DNA of 64,000 nt from Alicyclobacillus mali (GCF_017329565.1 NZ_JAFMTT010000016.1), one strand, 5' to 3'. Counted from the stretch's first letter, positions 54,703 through 63,147 are shown. Translations and numbers: made by a program. The notes: generated by a model not told the origin, from the sequence alone.

Positions 54703-55908
54703 ATGACGGTCAACATCGGTCAGGCCAAGCAGACGCAGACGCCCGCGGCGCGCAGCACCTCGGTGTTCGATCGCCTCATTGGCGGGGAGTTTCAACAGCT
54801 GCCGGTGTTTTTGTCGCTGGTCCTCATCTGGATTGTGTTTGAAATTTTGAACAACAGCTTTCTCACGAGCCGCAACCTGTCGAATCTCGTGTTGCAGATG
54901 GCGGAATACGGCCTGCTCGGAGTCGGCGAGACGCTCATTCTCCTGCTCGGGGAGATTGATTTGTCCATCGCGGCTGTGAGCGCCATCGGCGGTGCAATTC
55001 TCGCCGTGCTTGCAGGCAATGGCGTGAATCCGTATGTCGCAATCATCGCCGGCGCCCTCAGCGGCACGGTGCTCGGGTTGTTTCAGGGCTTTTGGGTGAC
55101 GGTGCTTCGCGTGCCGTCGTTCATCGTGACACTTGCGGGTTCGCTCGCGTTCTTGGGACTCCTGTTTGTCCTCATCGGCCAAGAGGGCACGGTGCCCATC
55201 ATGAACAACACCATCAACGCCATTGCAGGCAATTACCTGCCTGACTGGCTGAGTTGGGTGCTCGTAGCGGTAGCTTTGCTCCTCATGGTGTGGACAGCTG
55301 TGCGCGATCGCGCCAAGCGGCACCAGCTCGGGTTGCCGCCGAAGTCCGCAGCATCGACGTGGACGAAGCTCATCTTGAGCGCCGCGGTGATGATTGGCGC
55401 GACGGTGTTGCTCAACGCCTATCAAGGCGTGCCCATCGCAGGGCTGGTGCTGATTGTCTTTGTGGTGCTGCTCGCATGGATCTGCCAGAGTACCGGGTTT
55501 GGCCGTCACATCTATGCGGTGGGCGGCAATGCGGAGGCTGCGCGCCGGGCGGGTATCAACGTGAAGGGCGTTCGGATCATGGTGTTCACGCTCGCGGGCA
55601 CCATGGCGGCCATCGGCGGCATCGTCGGCGCGTCTCGATTGGGCGCGGCGTCCACGGCGTCCGGCGGCAGCGATTTGCTCATGGACTCGATTGCAGCGGC
55701 CGTGATCGGCGGCACGAGCCTGTTCGGCGGCTATGGGAGCGTGTGGAACGCGCTTCTCGGCGCGCTCGTCATCGGCAGCATAGAGAACGGCATGGCGCTG
55801 TTGAACGCGCCGACCAGCACGAAGTATCTGGTGGAAGGCGCCATCCTGCTGCTCGCGGTCACGTTCGACACGTTCACCCGTATGCGGCGGAAGCAGTTGG
55901 GTCGATGA
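54703..55908 (+). CDS. xylH: Sugar ABC transporter permease, XylH-like
   Basis: A 401-residue permease with about ten membrane helices. GEIDLSIAAVSAIGG and GFGRHIYAVGGNAEAARRAG are the conserved BPD_transp_2 motifs, and GGTSLFGGYGSVWNALLGAL follows. Length and context with xylF support pentose uptake. GAGGAGG precedes the ATG and it ends at a strong hairpin. Confidence 0.88.
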   Translation: MTVNIGQAKQTQTPAARSTSVFDRLIGGEFQQLPVFLSLVLIWIVFEILNNSFLTSRNLSNLVLQMAEYGLLGVGETLILLLGEIDLSIAAVSAIGGAILAVLAGNGVNPYVAIIAGALSGTVLGLFQGFWVTVLRVPSFIVTLAGSLAFLGLLFVLIGQEGTVPIMNNTINAIAGNYLPDWLSWVLVAVALLLMVWTAVRDRAKRHQLGLPPKSAASTWTKLILSAAVMIGATVLLNAYQGVPIAGLVLIVFVVLLAWICQSTGFGRHIYAVGGNAEAARRAGINVKGVRIMVFTLAGTMAAIGGIVGASRLGAASTASGGSDLLMDSIAAAVIGGTSLFGGYGSVWNALLGALVIGSIENGMALLNAPTSTKYLVEGAILLLAVTFDTFTRMRRKQLGR

Positions 55909-55946
55909 GATGGGCGGTTAGGGAATGAGCGTCGCTTTTGCTCAAA

Positions 55947-55993
55947 CAAAGGGCAGCTCTTCGCACCGAAGCGGTGCAGAGGGCTGCTCTTTG
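55947..55993 (+). terminator. Terminator of the xylose-type operon
   Basis: CAAAGGGCAGC (55947-55957) pairs with GCTGCTCTTTG (55983-55993), 11 bp with one G-T pair, and an inner GCACC/GGTGC stem extends it. The sequence to 56199 holds nothing else recognised; it becomes AT-rich. Confidence 0.75.
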
Positions 55994-56199
55994 TGTTCAG
56001 CCCAACCTGCGGGGAGTCAACGAATAGAACGCAGAATGAGGAGATATGTAACTGGCACAACAAATATACATTTTATTACATAAAAATCTTTTTATTGATA
56101 TCTCGGTGAGGGAGATCACAGAACGCATCCAGCTCTTCTGGTAAGCTCGACTCTGTTGATTCGGTAAAGATGTATAGAGCGCTAAGGGGGGATTAGAGT

Positions 56200-57441
56200 A
56201 TGCGAAGTGTGAGGACCATGACGTTAGCGATCTGTATTGCGGCAAGTAGTCTATTGACCATGGGGGCCGCGCAGCCTAAGGTGGCGACGCATCAGGTGAT
56301 GATAGAACCCGGGGATAATGGGGTAACGTATGCTATCGAGCAATGGACGCTAAACATAAATCAAAACGCGGTAGGCGTCACAGGTGCCCAGGGTATGGCG
56401 AAACTAGGGAGTTCGCCCTTCGATCGGTGGCAGGACGGTAGCTACCTTGTCGACTACAGCGCAATGAACGATGCCCTTCAATCCTATCTTGGGATAAAGT
56501 CCTCGATTCAGGGAAACAATATCTATTTAAGTGTTCCAGATGGTCTGCGGTGGTCTCCCATGCCTTCTGTGCAACCTCAGAGCGGGCCAAATTACGTGAA
56601 CATCTACGTGAATGGCCAATGCGTTTTATCGCCTAAAAAATTTGTGATAAAAGTATACCCTCCTTCGATGAGTGCGGCGCATCAGACACTTCACGTGGCA
56701 AGTTCGAAAACTCTTAATGTCATTTCGCTCGGCGCGTACGAAATTCTCTTCGCTCACATGCAGCAGCTTCGTGTGCTCAATTTCATAGACGGTGGTGACG
56801 ACAGTGGTGTCCAACGATTGGAGATTTATAGTTCTCAACCGTTCGCTGTCAATGGACAAATGTACTATTCCGATACAAAGGGTGTGAACATTCAGTACCT
56901 GAATGGAAGGTACGTCTTCCGTGTTTCACGATCGGCTATTGAGAGCATATTGCCGACATTTCAGACTACGTACGCTGAGACTCGTGAACTTGCCATCGGC
57001 AATCATGTAGGCTCTGCCTTTCCCGAATGGACACAAAAGATAGCGAATGAATGTGTAAGCGAAGCAACTTCATGGATCAATAGCGTGAGCTTCTGGTTTC
57101 GAGACGGCGATGTGTATATCCAGGCGCCTAATTTCTATACCCAGCAACCTTGGAATGCGGAAATTGCGTCCGATTATTGGGTTGGGAACGAACCTCCTCC
57201 TATCCAATTTTCATATGACAAAGGCATTACGTGGCACAAAGGGCTTTGGATGTACCGATCTTTCAGTTTCTATATTGCTCCGCCTAGTATCTCGGGAGTT
57301 CAGCCCAACAAAGCTCCGATCATCACGGTTCGAACCCCGAACCCATCTCAGTGGCATGTTGAAATGGACGCGTATGGAGATGGTTTTTGCGGAGTGCAGT
57401 TTTGTAATGTGAATGGGGTTTGGTATCTAGTGTTCAACTAA
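56200..57441 (+). CDS. Secreted orphan protein of atypical composition
   Basis: A 413-residue exported protein with a signal peptide (about residues 1-24, MRSVRTMTLAICIAASSLLT). The body is rich in Tyr, Asn, Gln and Ser. A segment around residues 85-115 (DALQSYLGIKSS, IYLSVPDGL) faintly recalls the stalk domain of other Bacillales surface proteins, but no family is recognised. Codons and flanks are visibly richer in A and T than the neighbours, suggesting recent acquisition or fast evolution. AAGGGGGG precedes the ATG. It stands alone. Confidence 0.7.
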   Translation: MRSVRTMTLAICIAASSLLTMGAAQPKVATHQVMIEPGDNGVTYAIEQWTLNINQNAVGVTGAQGMAKLGSSPFDRWQDGSYLVDYSAMNDALQSYLGIKSSIQGNNIYLSVPDGLRWSPMPSVQPQSGPNYVNIYVNGQCVLSPKKFVIKVYPPSMSAAHQTLHVASSKTLNVISLGAYEILFAHMQQLRVLNFIDGGDDSGVQRLEIYSSQPFAVNGQMYYSDTKGVNIQYLNGRYVFRVSRSAIESILPTFQTTYAETRELAIGNHVGSAFPEWTQKIANECVSEATSWINSVSFWFRDGDVYIQAPNFYTQQPWNAEIASDYWVGNEPPPIQFSYDKGITWHKGLWMYRSFSFYIAPPSISGVQPNKAPIITVRTPNPSQWHVEMDAYGDGFCGVQFCNVNGVWYLVFN

Positions 57442-57506
57442 TATGCCGTATGCGCGTTGCCTTTGTGCGTCATAGCATGTGGAAATGCTGCGCTGCGGTC
57501 TAAGGC

Positions 57507-57539
57507 GGGCTGCCCACATACCGAGGTACGAGGCAGCCC
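57507..57539. terminator. Hairpin between convergent genes
   Basis: GGGCTGCC (57507-57514) pairs perfectly with GGCAGCCC (57532-57539) between the secreted orphan and the leftward membrane protein gene. Confidence 0.55.
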
Positions 57540-57606
57540 TGTACGATGCTTCTCACATCGGACATCTGAGGCGTGGTCGTCTTGCTCTGCGCCACCGCCG
57601 CGCCGA

Positions 57607-58731
57607 CTAGTGGGCCGCGGCTCGAGGGGCGGATCGCCATAGGCGCGTCCACGGCGACGATCCGTCCCGTGGCAGGAAGTTGTGGGCGAGTGTCAGCAGG
57701 AACAGCGGTAGCGCCGTATTGGGGTCCGTGCCTGCGCCACCCACCACGCCGAAATCTTGGCCAAGCCACCACACGAGAAGCAGCACGACGCCGGTCGCTA
57801 CCTGAACGGCGCGAGACTCGGGGGCCGTGAACCAACCGACAGCGAGTACCAAGGGCACGGCGACAAAGACCGCGTTCCACCCCATCGGCCCGTGTGACAA
57901 CGCGTGGGCCAATGCGTAGAGCGGCGCCGAGAGGAAGTGAGGCTGAGGCATCTGAGCCATTCCCACTTCCATATCGGCCAGCCCGTTCCCTGACCAGTAA
58001 CCTGCGCTCGGAAGAGCCTGAAGGATGGCGCTCGCCAAGAACCAAACGGTCACAAACCACTGCATGCCGTGCTTGACCTGTCCGTGCTCCCACGCGTCAG
58101 CTTTCGCAAGCAGAACCACAGCGAGCGCCGCGTAGACAAGCACAGAACCGGGGCTTCCCATGAGCCATGAGCCGCCGCTGAAGATCTGTCCGAAGCCCTC
58201 GCCGAAGGCCCACACCACGAGCGACCAGGTGATGGAACCCCGAAGGGCCAGCCGCCCGATGAACCGTTCGGGGCCGGCGAGAATGCCGACGCCAAGCAGA
58301 ATTTGAATCCACACCGTCAGCGAGTCAAACCAGAGCGGGCGTGAGGTGAAGAGCAATTGCGTCACCGACAGAAACAGGTCGTTCACCCAGCGCGGCTGTC
58401 CAGACATGACTGGTTGAATCACCGCGCCGAAGAAGTTGGTCCCGAGCTCGGGCTGCGCCTGTAGGAGGCCATCCAGGATCCACAGGAGGCCCAGAGACCA
58501 GACGGCCAGCCTGCGCGCCTTAGCCTCCGATGGAGCCAGATAGTAGGGCGATCCGCTGCTTTGCCTGCTCCGGGGCTCGATGCCGAATTCCCGCAGAAAC
58601 CCTTCGCCTTCTGATTTCCAGAATCGCGCGATGAGATAGACGATGGCTGATACGCCCAGTAACACGGCCCATTCGATCAGGAGCAGCTTATAAAACGCGC
58701 TTACCGTGTGAACAGGCGGCGCGCTTGACAT
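57607..58731 (-). CDS. Polytopic membrane protein of unknown function
   Basis: A 374-residue protein with about eight hydrophobic segments. WSLGLLWILDGLLQAQPELG and VIQPVMSGQPRWVNDLF are the most distinctive stretches, with repeated Trp and Gly-rich turns. I do not recognise a named family. ATG 58731 is chosen because GTGGGAG lies eight bases before it; ATG 58737 or GTG 58746 are alternatives. It is divergent from the leuA leader. Confidence 0.7.
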   Translation of the reverse strand: MSSAPPVHTVSAFYKLLLIEWAVLLGVSAIVYLIARFWKSEGEGFLREFGIEPRSRQSSGSPYYLAPSEAKARRLAVWSLGLLWILDGLLQAQPELGTNFFGAVIQPVMSGQPRWVNDLFLSVTQLLFTSRPLWFDSLTVWIQILLGVGILAGPERFIGRLALRGSITWSLVVWAFGEGFGQIFSGGSWLMGSPGSVLVYAALAVVLLAKADAWEHGQVKHGMQWFVTVWFLASAILQALPSAGYWSGNGLADMEVGMAQMPQPHFLSAPLYALAHALSHGPMGWNAVFVAVPLVLAVGWFTAPESRAVQVATGVVLLLVWWLGQDFGVVGGAGTDPNTALPLFLLTLAHNFLPRDGSSPWTRLWRSAPRAAAH

Positions 58732-58896
58732 GTCCATATCTCCCACTAAATTCACCACCTTTCTGCAGAAAGCGGCCAGATCTTCAAGGCAATCCTACGC
58801 CATGGTCGGTCCGCTGACCAGATAGGCTCCTGCTGTAGACGTGAATAATTTCTTACTGATCTTGTCCTATGACAGGGCGGCATACACTCCATGCGC

Positions 58897-58925
58897 TTGA
58901 CATCCCGCGCAATTCCCCTTACGAT
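58897..58925 (+). promoter_or_regulatory. Predicted promoter of the leuA T-box transcript
   Basis: TTGACA (58897-58902), 17 bases and TACGAT (58920-58925). Transcription would start near 58932, at the beginning of the T-box leader. Confidence 0.75.
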
Positions 58926-58931
58926 GGAATC

Positions 58932-59250
58932 ACCTGAAATGATGCACGTGATGCACAATGCTGAAAATAGCGACAGGTGACGAGTGGGAGCAGTAGGGAC
59001 GCCGCCGGAGTTCAGAGAGCCGATGGACGGTGCGAATCGGTCGAAGGTGCGTCTTGAACTCGCCCATGAACCGCAGCCCGAAAGGCGGCCAATGTGGCCG
59101 TGGGAGTAGGGTGTGCCGCGCGCCCGCGTTATTGGGCTAGACGGTGATTGCCGTCGACAGAGGGGGCTTTTCCTCAAGAAAAGCCAAATAGAGTGGTACC
59201 GCGAGCCAACCCGGCCTCGTCTCTATACGAGATGAGGCCTTTTTGTTTTC
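58932..59250 (+). promoter_or_regulatory. Leucine T-box riboswitch
   Basis: The leader contains the stem I elements AGAGAGCCGATGG and GGTGCG, and a specifier loop TGAACTCGCCC whose CTC codon (59059-59061) specifies leucine. The T-box AGAGTGGTACCGCG (59190-59203) pairs with the tRNA acceptor end. The terminator is GGCCTCGTCTC (59213-59223) with GAGATGAGGCC (59229-59239), followed by a T-run. Uncharged tRNA-Leu should favour read-through into leuA. Confidence 0.93.
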
Positions 59251-59293
59251 CCTTCAGAACCACATGAAGACAAGAGAAGAGGAGTGGATGGAC

Positions 59294-60988
59294 ATGAAGC
59301 ATGTCAACAAGTACACCCGCCAGTATTTTCTTCCCCCGGAACCTTGCTTCGATTGGGTACATCGCGATCATCTCGATCATCCTCCCATCTGGTGCAGCGT
59401 CGACCTGCGCGACGGAAATCAGGCGCTCATCGTGCCGATGAATCTGGAGGAGAAGCTTGCGTACTTTCAACTGCTCGTCGAGATCGGCTTCAAGGAGATT
59501 GAGGTCGGCTTTCCAGCTGCTTCGGACACGGAATTCGAGTTTGTCCGGACGCTTATCGAGCGCGATCTCGTCCCGGACGACGTGACCATCCAGGTCCTCA
59601 CGCAGTCGCGCGACCACATCATCGAGCGCACCTTCGAGGCCATTCGCGGGGCCAAGCGGGCCATTGTCCATCTCTACAACTCCACGTCCGTGGCGCAGCG
59701 CGAGCAGGTGTTCCGGGCGGACAAGGGCGAGATCGTGAACATTGCCGTGACCGGCGCCGAGCAGATCCGCGATCTCGCCCGCACCACACCAGGCAACTTC
59801 TTCTTCCAATACTCGCCGGAGAGCTTCACCGGCACTGAACTCGACTTCGCACTCGAGATCTGCAACGCAGTGCTCGATGTGTGGCAGCCCACGCCGGATC
59901 GCAAGGTCATCATCAACCTGCCGGCGACCGTCGAGCTTTCCATGCCGCACGTGTACGCGAGCCAGATCGAGTACATGGGCAAGCACTTGGCTCGCCGCGA
60001 CGCCGTGATTCTGTCCGTGCATCCGCACAACGATCGCGGCACGGGTGTCGCAGCGGCGGAACTCGCCATGCTCGCGGGCGCGGAGCGGCTCGAGGGCACG
60101 CTGTTTGGGAATGGGGAGCGCACGGGCAACGTGGACATCGTCACGCTCGCGCTGAACCTGTACTCGCACGGCATCGATCCGGGGCTCGACTTCTCCAACC
60201 TCCCGGCCATCCAGGCCCGCGTCGAGGCCCTCACCAAGATGCAGGTGAGCAGGCGTCACCCGTACGCGGGGGAACTCGTCTTCACGGCGTTTTCGGGATC
60301 GCATCAGGATGCTATCGCGAAGGGCATGAAGTGGCGCGAGGAGAAGTCGCCTGAGCATTGGACGGTCCCGTATCTGCCCATCGATCCCAAGGATATCGGC
60401 CGCGAATACGAAGGGGACATCATCCGCATCAACAGCCAATCCGGCAAGGGCGGCATCGGCTACGTGCTGGAGCAGTCGCACGGCTTCGATCTGCCCCCCA
60501 AGATGCGCGAACAGCTGGGGTACGCGGTCAAGCGAGTGTCGGATCGCGAGCAGAAGGAACTGTCAGCGGACGAGATCGCAGAAATCTTCATGCGCGAGTT
60601 TGTGAACCTCGGGCAGCCGCTCGATCTCGTCGAACTGACGGGCACGGATGCGAAGGGATCACACCGCGTGCGCGCGACGGTGCTGTGGCAGGGCGAGAAG
60701 GCCGAGATCGAGGGAGCCGGCAATGGGCGGTTGGATGCACTGTGCCATGCGCTGGAGGAGGGGCTCGGGATCCGGGTCGCGATTCTCACGTACAAGGAAC
60801 ACGCGCTCGAAGTCGGGTCGGGATCGCGAGCGGTGGCGTACATCAGCGTGGACGACGAAGAAGGGAATACGCATTTCGGGTGCGGCGTGGATACGGACAT
60901 TATGGAGGCATCGGCGAAGGCGCTGGTGAGCGCTGTCAATCGAATGCTGGCGCACAGGGCGGAGATGGCGGTGCCCGTGAGCAAATGA
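59294..60988 (+). CDS. leuA: 2-isopropylmalate synthase, LeuA2 type
   Basis: A 564-residue enzyme of the longer IPMS class (as in actinobacteria). The TIM barrel begins near SVDLRDGNQALIVPM with the catalytic Arg-Asp, and HPHNDRGTGVAAAELAMLAG and GNGERTGNVD supply metal and substrate residues. The C-terminal regulatory domain (about residues 420-560) allows leucine feedback. It condenses 2-ketoisovalerate and acetyl-CoA. ATG 59294 has GAGGAG at good spacing; ATG 59288 is too close. No other leu gene is adjacent. Confidence 0.93.
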   Translation: MKHVNKYTRQYFLPPEPCFDWVHRDHLDHPPIWCSVDLRDGNQALIVPMNLEEKLAYFQLLVEIGFKEIEVGFPAASDTEFEFVRTLIERDLVPDDVTIQVLTQSRDHIIERTFEAIRGAKRAIVHLYNSTSVAQREQVFRADKGEIVNIAVTGAEQIRDLARTTPGNFFFQYSPESFTGTELDFALEICNAVLDVWQPTPDRKVIINLPATVELSMPHVYASQIEYMGKHLARRDAVILSVHPHNDRGTGVAAAELAMLAGAERLEGTLFGNGERTGNVDIVTLALNLYSHGIDPGLDFSNLPAIQARVEALTKMQVSRRHPYAGELVFTAFSGSHQDAIAKGMKWREEKSPEHWTVPYLPIDPKDIGREYEGDIIRINSQSGKGGIGYVLEQSHGFDLPPKMREQLGYAVKRVSDREQKELSADEIAEIFMREFVNLGQPLDLVELTGTDAKGSHRVRATVLWQGEKAEIEGAGNGRLDALCHALEEGLGIRVAILTYKEHALEVGSGSRAVAYISVDDEEGNTHFGCGVDTDIMEASAKALVSAVNRMLAHRAEMAVPVSK

Positions 60989-60995
60989 ACGAGGG

Positions 60996-61017
60996 GCCCC
61001 GGGTTCGTACCCGGGGC
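60996..61017 (+). terminator. Terminator after leuA
   Basis: GCCCCGGGT (60996-61004) and ACCCGGGGC (61009-61017) form a perfect 9-bp stem around a 4-base loop, followed by TGTATCGTTTGTG. Confidence 0.75.
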
Positions 61018-61073
61018 TGTATCGTTTGTGCGCGATTGATTGGAGTGCTACGATGGAATAGGAGGGGATGACG

Positions 61074-61571
61074 TTGACGATTTACGATTTTGAGGTCGAG
61101 AAGGCTGACGGGACGACGATGTCGATGCGCGAGTACCAGGGCAAGGTGTTGCTCATTGTGAATACGGCGTCCAAGTGCGGCTTTACTCCTCAGTATGAAG
61201 GATTGCAGAAATTGTACGAACTCTATCGCGATCGCGGCTTTGAGGTCCTTGCCTTTCCTTGCAACCAGTTCGGCAATCAGGAGCCGGGATCGAATGAGGA
61301 AATTCAAACCTTCTGCAGCACGACGTACCGCGTGACTTTTCCGGTCTTTGCGAAAGTCGACGTGAATGGGTCGAACGCGCATCCGCTGTTTGAATACCTG
61401 AAGAAAGAGGCCAAAGGTGCACTCGGATCAGAGGCCATCAAATGGAACTTCACCAAATTTCTCGTCGACCGGGACGGACGTGTGGTGAAACGCTACGCGC
61501 CGCAGACATCGCCGGAGAGCATCCGCGAAGACATCGAGGCCTGTCTCGGCCGAACAGAAGGAGTTCAGTGA
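61074..61571 (+). CDS. Glutathione peroxidase-like thiol peroxidase
   Basis: A 165-residue GPx-family protein. The peroxidatic Cys lies in NTASKCGFTPQY, with FPCNQFGNQEPG (second Cys), and the catalytic Trp/Asn in KWNFTKFLVD. It reduces peroxides, probably with thioredoxin as in other bacterial Cys-GPx proteins. AGGAGGGG abuts ATG 61068, so TTG 61074, six bases further, is a better-spaced start; both give nearly the same protein. Confidence 0.9.
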   Translation: MTIYDFEVEKADGTTMSMREYQGKVLLIVNTASKCGFTPQYEGLQKLYELYRDRGFEVLAFPCNQFGNQEPGSNEEIQTFCSTTYRVTFPVFAKVDVNGSNAHPLFEYLKKEAKGALGSEAIKWNFTKFLVDRDGRVVKRYAPQTSPESIREDIEACLGRTEGVQ

Positions 61572-61634
61572 CCTTCGCGCGATCCCGCAGGTACGGACTG
61601 GGCGCCGCAGCCCCTTGGGAAAGGGGACGCTCGA

Positions 61635-61961
61635 ATGGCGGAGGCATGTCTAGCGTGCCAGGTCAATCAGGGCATGCTTGTCCCTCCTGGAGGCGTGATC
61701 TATCGGGATGATCTCTGGCAGGTCGACCACCGTTTGGAGCCCTGCCCTGTACTGGGATGGTTGATTGCGAAGCCGCTCCGGCATGTCGTATTCTTCGATG
61801 AGCTTTCCATTCGAAGAGTTCGTATCTTTGATTTTGATGGACCAAGTCTGCCTCGCGTCGAAGTCGAACGAGTTGCAGCAGAGCTCCGAGGATACCTTCA
61901 ATCTGGTGAAGTAGCCGAACAAAATCAAATCAGCAGCCGTCCGCAAACGGCTGCTGATTGA
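61635..61961 (+). pseudogene. HIT-like protein gene with internal deletion
   Basis: A 108-codon ORF. The N-terminal ~55 residues match the small HIT-like family of Bacillales (CLACQVNQG, VIYRDDLWQVDHR, GWLIAKPLRHV), and the end (LPRVEVERVAAELRGYL) matches its C-terminal helix. The central part with the HxHxH nucleotide-hydrolase motif is missing. The last residues run into the tRNA-operon terminator. It is probably an internally deleted, non-functional remnant. Confidence 0.6.
61929..61958 (-). terminator. Terminator of the leftward tRNA operon
   Basis: ATCAGCAGCCGT (61929-61940) and ACGGCTGCTGAT (61947-61958) form a perfect 12-bp stem. Read on the minus strand it is followed by TTGATTTTGTT, placing the T-run on the tRNA side. 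Confidence 0.85.
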
Positions 61962-61962
61962 T

Positions 61963-62039
61963 TGGTGCGCCCAGGTGGATTCGAACCACCGACCTCACGA
62001 TTATCAGTCGTGCGCTCTAGCCGACTGAGCTATGGGCGC
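61963..62039 (-). tRNA. tRNA-Ile (GAT)
   Basis: The minus strand gives GCGCCCATAGCTCAG, anticodon loop CTGATAA, T-arm GGTTCGAATCC and 3' TGGGCGCACCA. The 7-bp acceptor stem is perfect and CCA is encoded. It is the last gene of the cluster. Confidence 0.97.
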
Positions 62040-62042
62040 ACA

Positions 62043-62119
62043 TGGCGGAACTGACGGGATTCGAACCCGCGATCTCCTGCGTGACAGGCAGGCATGTTAG
62101 GCCTCTACACCACAGTTCC
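62043..62119 (-). tRNA. tRNA-Asp (GTC)
   Basis: GGAACTGTGGTGTAG, anticodon loop CTGTCAC, CGGGTTCGAATCCCG and 3' CAGTTCCGCCA. CCA is encoded. Confidence 0.97.
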
Positions 62120-62123
62120 AATG

Positions 62124-62219
62124 TGGCGGAGTGAGAGGGATTCGAACCCTCGATACGGCCTTAACAACCGTATACTCGCTTAGCAGGCGAGCGCCTTCGA
62201 CCAACTCGGCCATCACTCC
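62124..62219 (-). tRNA. tRNA-Ser (GCT)
   Basis: GGAGTGATGGCCGAG, anticodon loop CTGCTAA, a long variable arm with ATACGGTT and AGGCCGTAT, and 3' TCACTCCGCCA. The long variable arm and length of 96 bases fit a class II tRNA. Confidence 0.96.
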
Positions 62220-62222
62220 ATA

Positions 62223-62298
62223 TGGTGACCCTACGGGGATTCGAACCCCGATTTCCGCCGTGAGAGGGCGGCGTCCTGAACCATTAGACGATAGGGCC
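62223..62298 (-). tRNA. tRNA-Glu (CTC)
   Basis: GGCCCTATCGTCTAATGG, anticodon loop CTCTCAC and 3' TAGGGTCACCA. The anticodon CTC reads GAG, complementing the TTC gene in the same cluster. Confidence 0.95.
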
Positions 62299-62303
62299 TT
62301 GCG

Positions 62304-62378
<75 letters not shown>

Positions 62379-62379
62379 A

Positions 62380-62453
62380 TGGAGCGGGTGAGGGGAATCG
62401 AACCCCCGACCTCAGCTTGGGAAGCTGATGTTTTACCACTAAACTACACCCGC
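62380..62453 (-). tRNA. tRNA-Gly (CCC)
   Basis: GCGGGTGTAGTTTAGTGG, anticodon stem TCAGC/GCTGA with loop TTCCCAA, and 3' CACCCGCTCCA. Confidence 0.95.
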
Positions 62454-62472
62454 GAGGAGGAGAACCTCCATG

Positions 62473-62547
62473 TGGAGCGGAAGACGGGATTCGAACCCGC
62501 GGCCCTCGCCTTGGCAAGGCGATGCTCTACCCCTGAGCTACTTCCGC
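62473..62547 (-). tRNA. tRNA-Gly (GCC)
   Basis: GCGGAAGTAGCTCAG, anticodon loop TTGCCAA and 3' CTTCCGCTCCA. It is the first tRNA behind the internal promoter at 62562-62591. Confidence 0.97.
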
Positions 62548-62561
62548 ACAATGGCTCGACC

Positions 62562-62591
62562 ATTATACCTGCGAGGAGGTGAAAACGTCAA
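62562..62591 (-). promoter_or_regulatory. Internal promoter of the tRNA cluster
   Basis: On the minus strand, TTGACG (62591-62586), 18 bases and a consensus TATAAT (62567-62562) in the 55-base gap between tRNA-Glu(TTC) and tRNA-Gly(GCC). It would drive the last seven tRNAs separately. Confidence 0.75.
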
Positions 62592-62602
62592 GCCCTAAGT
62601 GA

Positions 62603-62674
62603 TGACCCCAGGGGGATTCGAACCCCCGTTACCACCGTGAAAGGGTGGTGTCTTAACCACTTGACCATGGGGCC
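62603..62674 (-). tRNA. tRNA-Glu (TTC), CCA not encoded
   Basis: GGCCCCATGGTCAAGTGG, anticodon loop CTTTCAC and 3' TGGGGTCA. The next bases are TCA, not CCA, so the 3' end must be added by tRNA nucleotidyltransferase. Confidence 0.95.
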
Positions 62675-62678
62675 ATGA

Positions 62679-62751
62679 AGCTCCCAACCAGGCTCGAACT
62701 GGTGACCTCATCCTTACCATGGATGCGCTCTACCGACTGAGCTATGGGAGC
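62679..62751 (-). tRNA. tRNA-Thr (GGT), CCA not encoded
   Basis: GCTCCCATAGCTCAG, anticodon loop ATGGTAA and 3' TGGGAGCT followed by TCA instead of CCA. Confidence 0.95.
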
Positions 62752-62757
62752 ATGTCC

Positions 62758-62832
62758 TGGCTCCCCGAGCAGGATTCGAACCTGCGACCCTCCGGTTAAC
62801 AGCCGGATGCTCTACCGCTGAGCTATCGAGGA
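62758..62832 (-). tRNA. tRNA-Asn (GTT)
   Basis: TCCTCGATAGCTCAG, anticodon loop CTGTTAA and 3' TCGGGGAGCCA. One acceptor pair is T-G. Confidence 0.96.
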
Positions 62833-62833
62833 A

Positions 62834-62909
62834 TGGTGGAGGTAGCCGGATTCGAACCGACGACCCCCTGCTTGCAAGGCAGGTGCTCTCCCAACTGAGC
62901 TATACCCCC
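62834..62909 (-). tRNA. tRNA-Ala (TGC)
   Basis: GGGGGTATAGCTCAG, anticodon loop CTTGCAA and 3' TACCTCCACCA. One acceptor pair is G-T. Confidence 0.96.
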
Positions 62910-62915
62910 GGAGAC

Positions 62916-62992
62916 TGGTCGGAGCAGCGGGATTTGAACCCACGACCTCCTGCTCCCAAGGCAGGCGCGCTACCAAGCTGCGCTATGCTCCG
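62916..62992 (-). tRNA. tRNA-Pro (TGG)
   Basis: CGGAGCATAGCGCAG, anticodon loop CTTGGGA and 3' TGCTCCGACCA. Confidence 0.96.
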
Positions 62993-62999
62993 GATGAAA

Positions 63000-63076
63000 T
63001 GGCGCGCCCGGAGAGATTCGAACTCCCGACCTTTTGATTCGTAGTCAAACGCTCTATCCGACTGAGCTACGGGCGC
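63000..63076 (-). tRNA. tRNA-Arg (ACG)
   Basis: GCGCCCGTAGCTCAG, anticodon loop CTACGAA and 3' CGGGCGCGCCA. The 71-base gap before the next tRNA has two hairpins (GGGCAAC/GTTGCCC and CCGCTG/CAGCGG), probably processing elements. Confidence 0.96.
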
Positions 63077-63147
63077 GCGTATGGTGATGTGGGTCCGCTG
63101 TCCAACCAAGTCCAGCGGGATATCGGGCAACGGAGAAGTTGCCCGTG

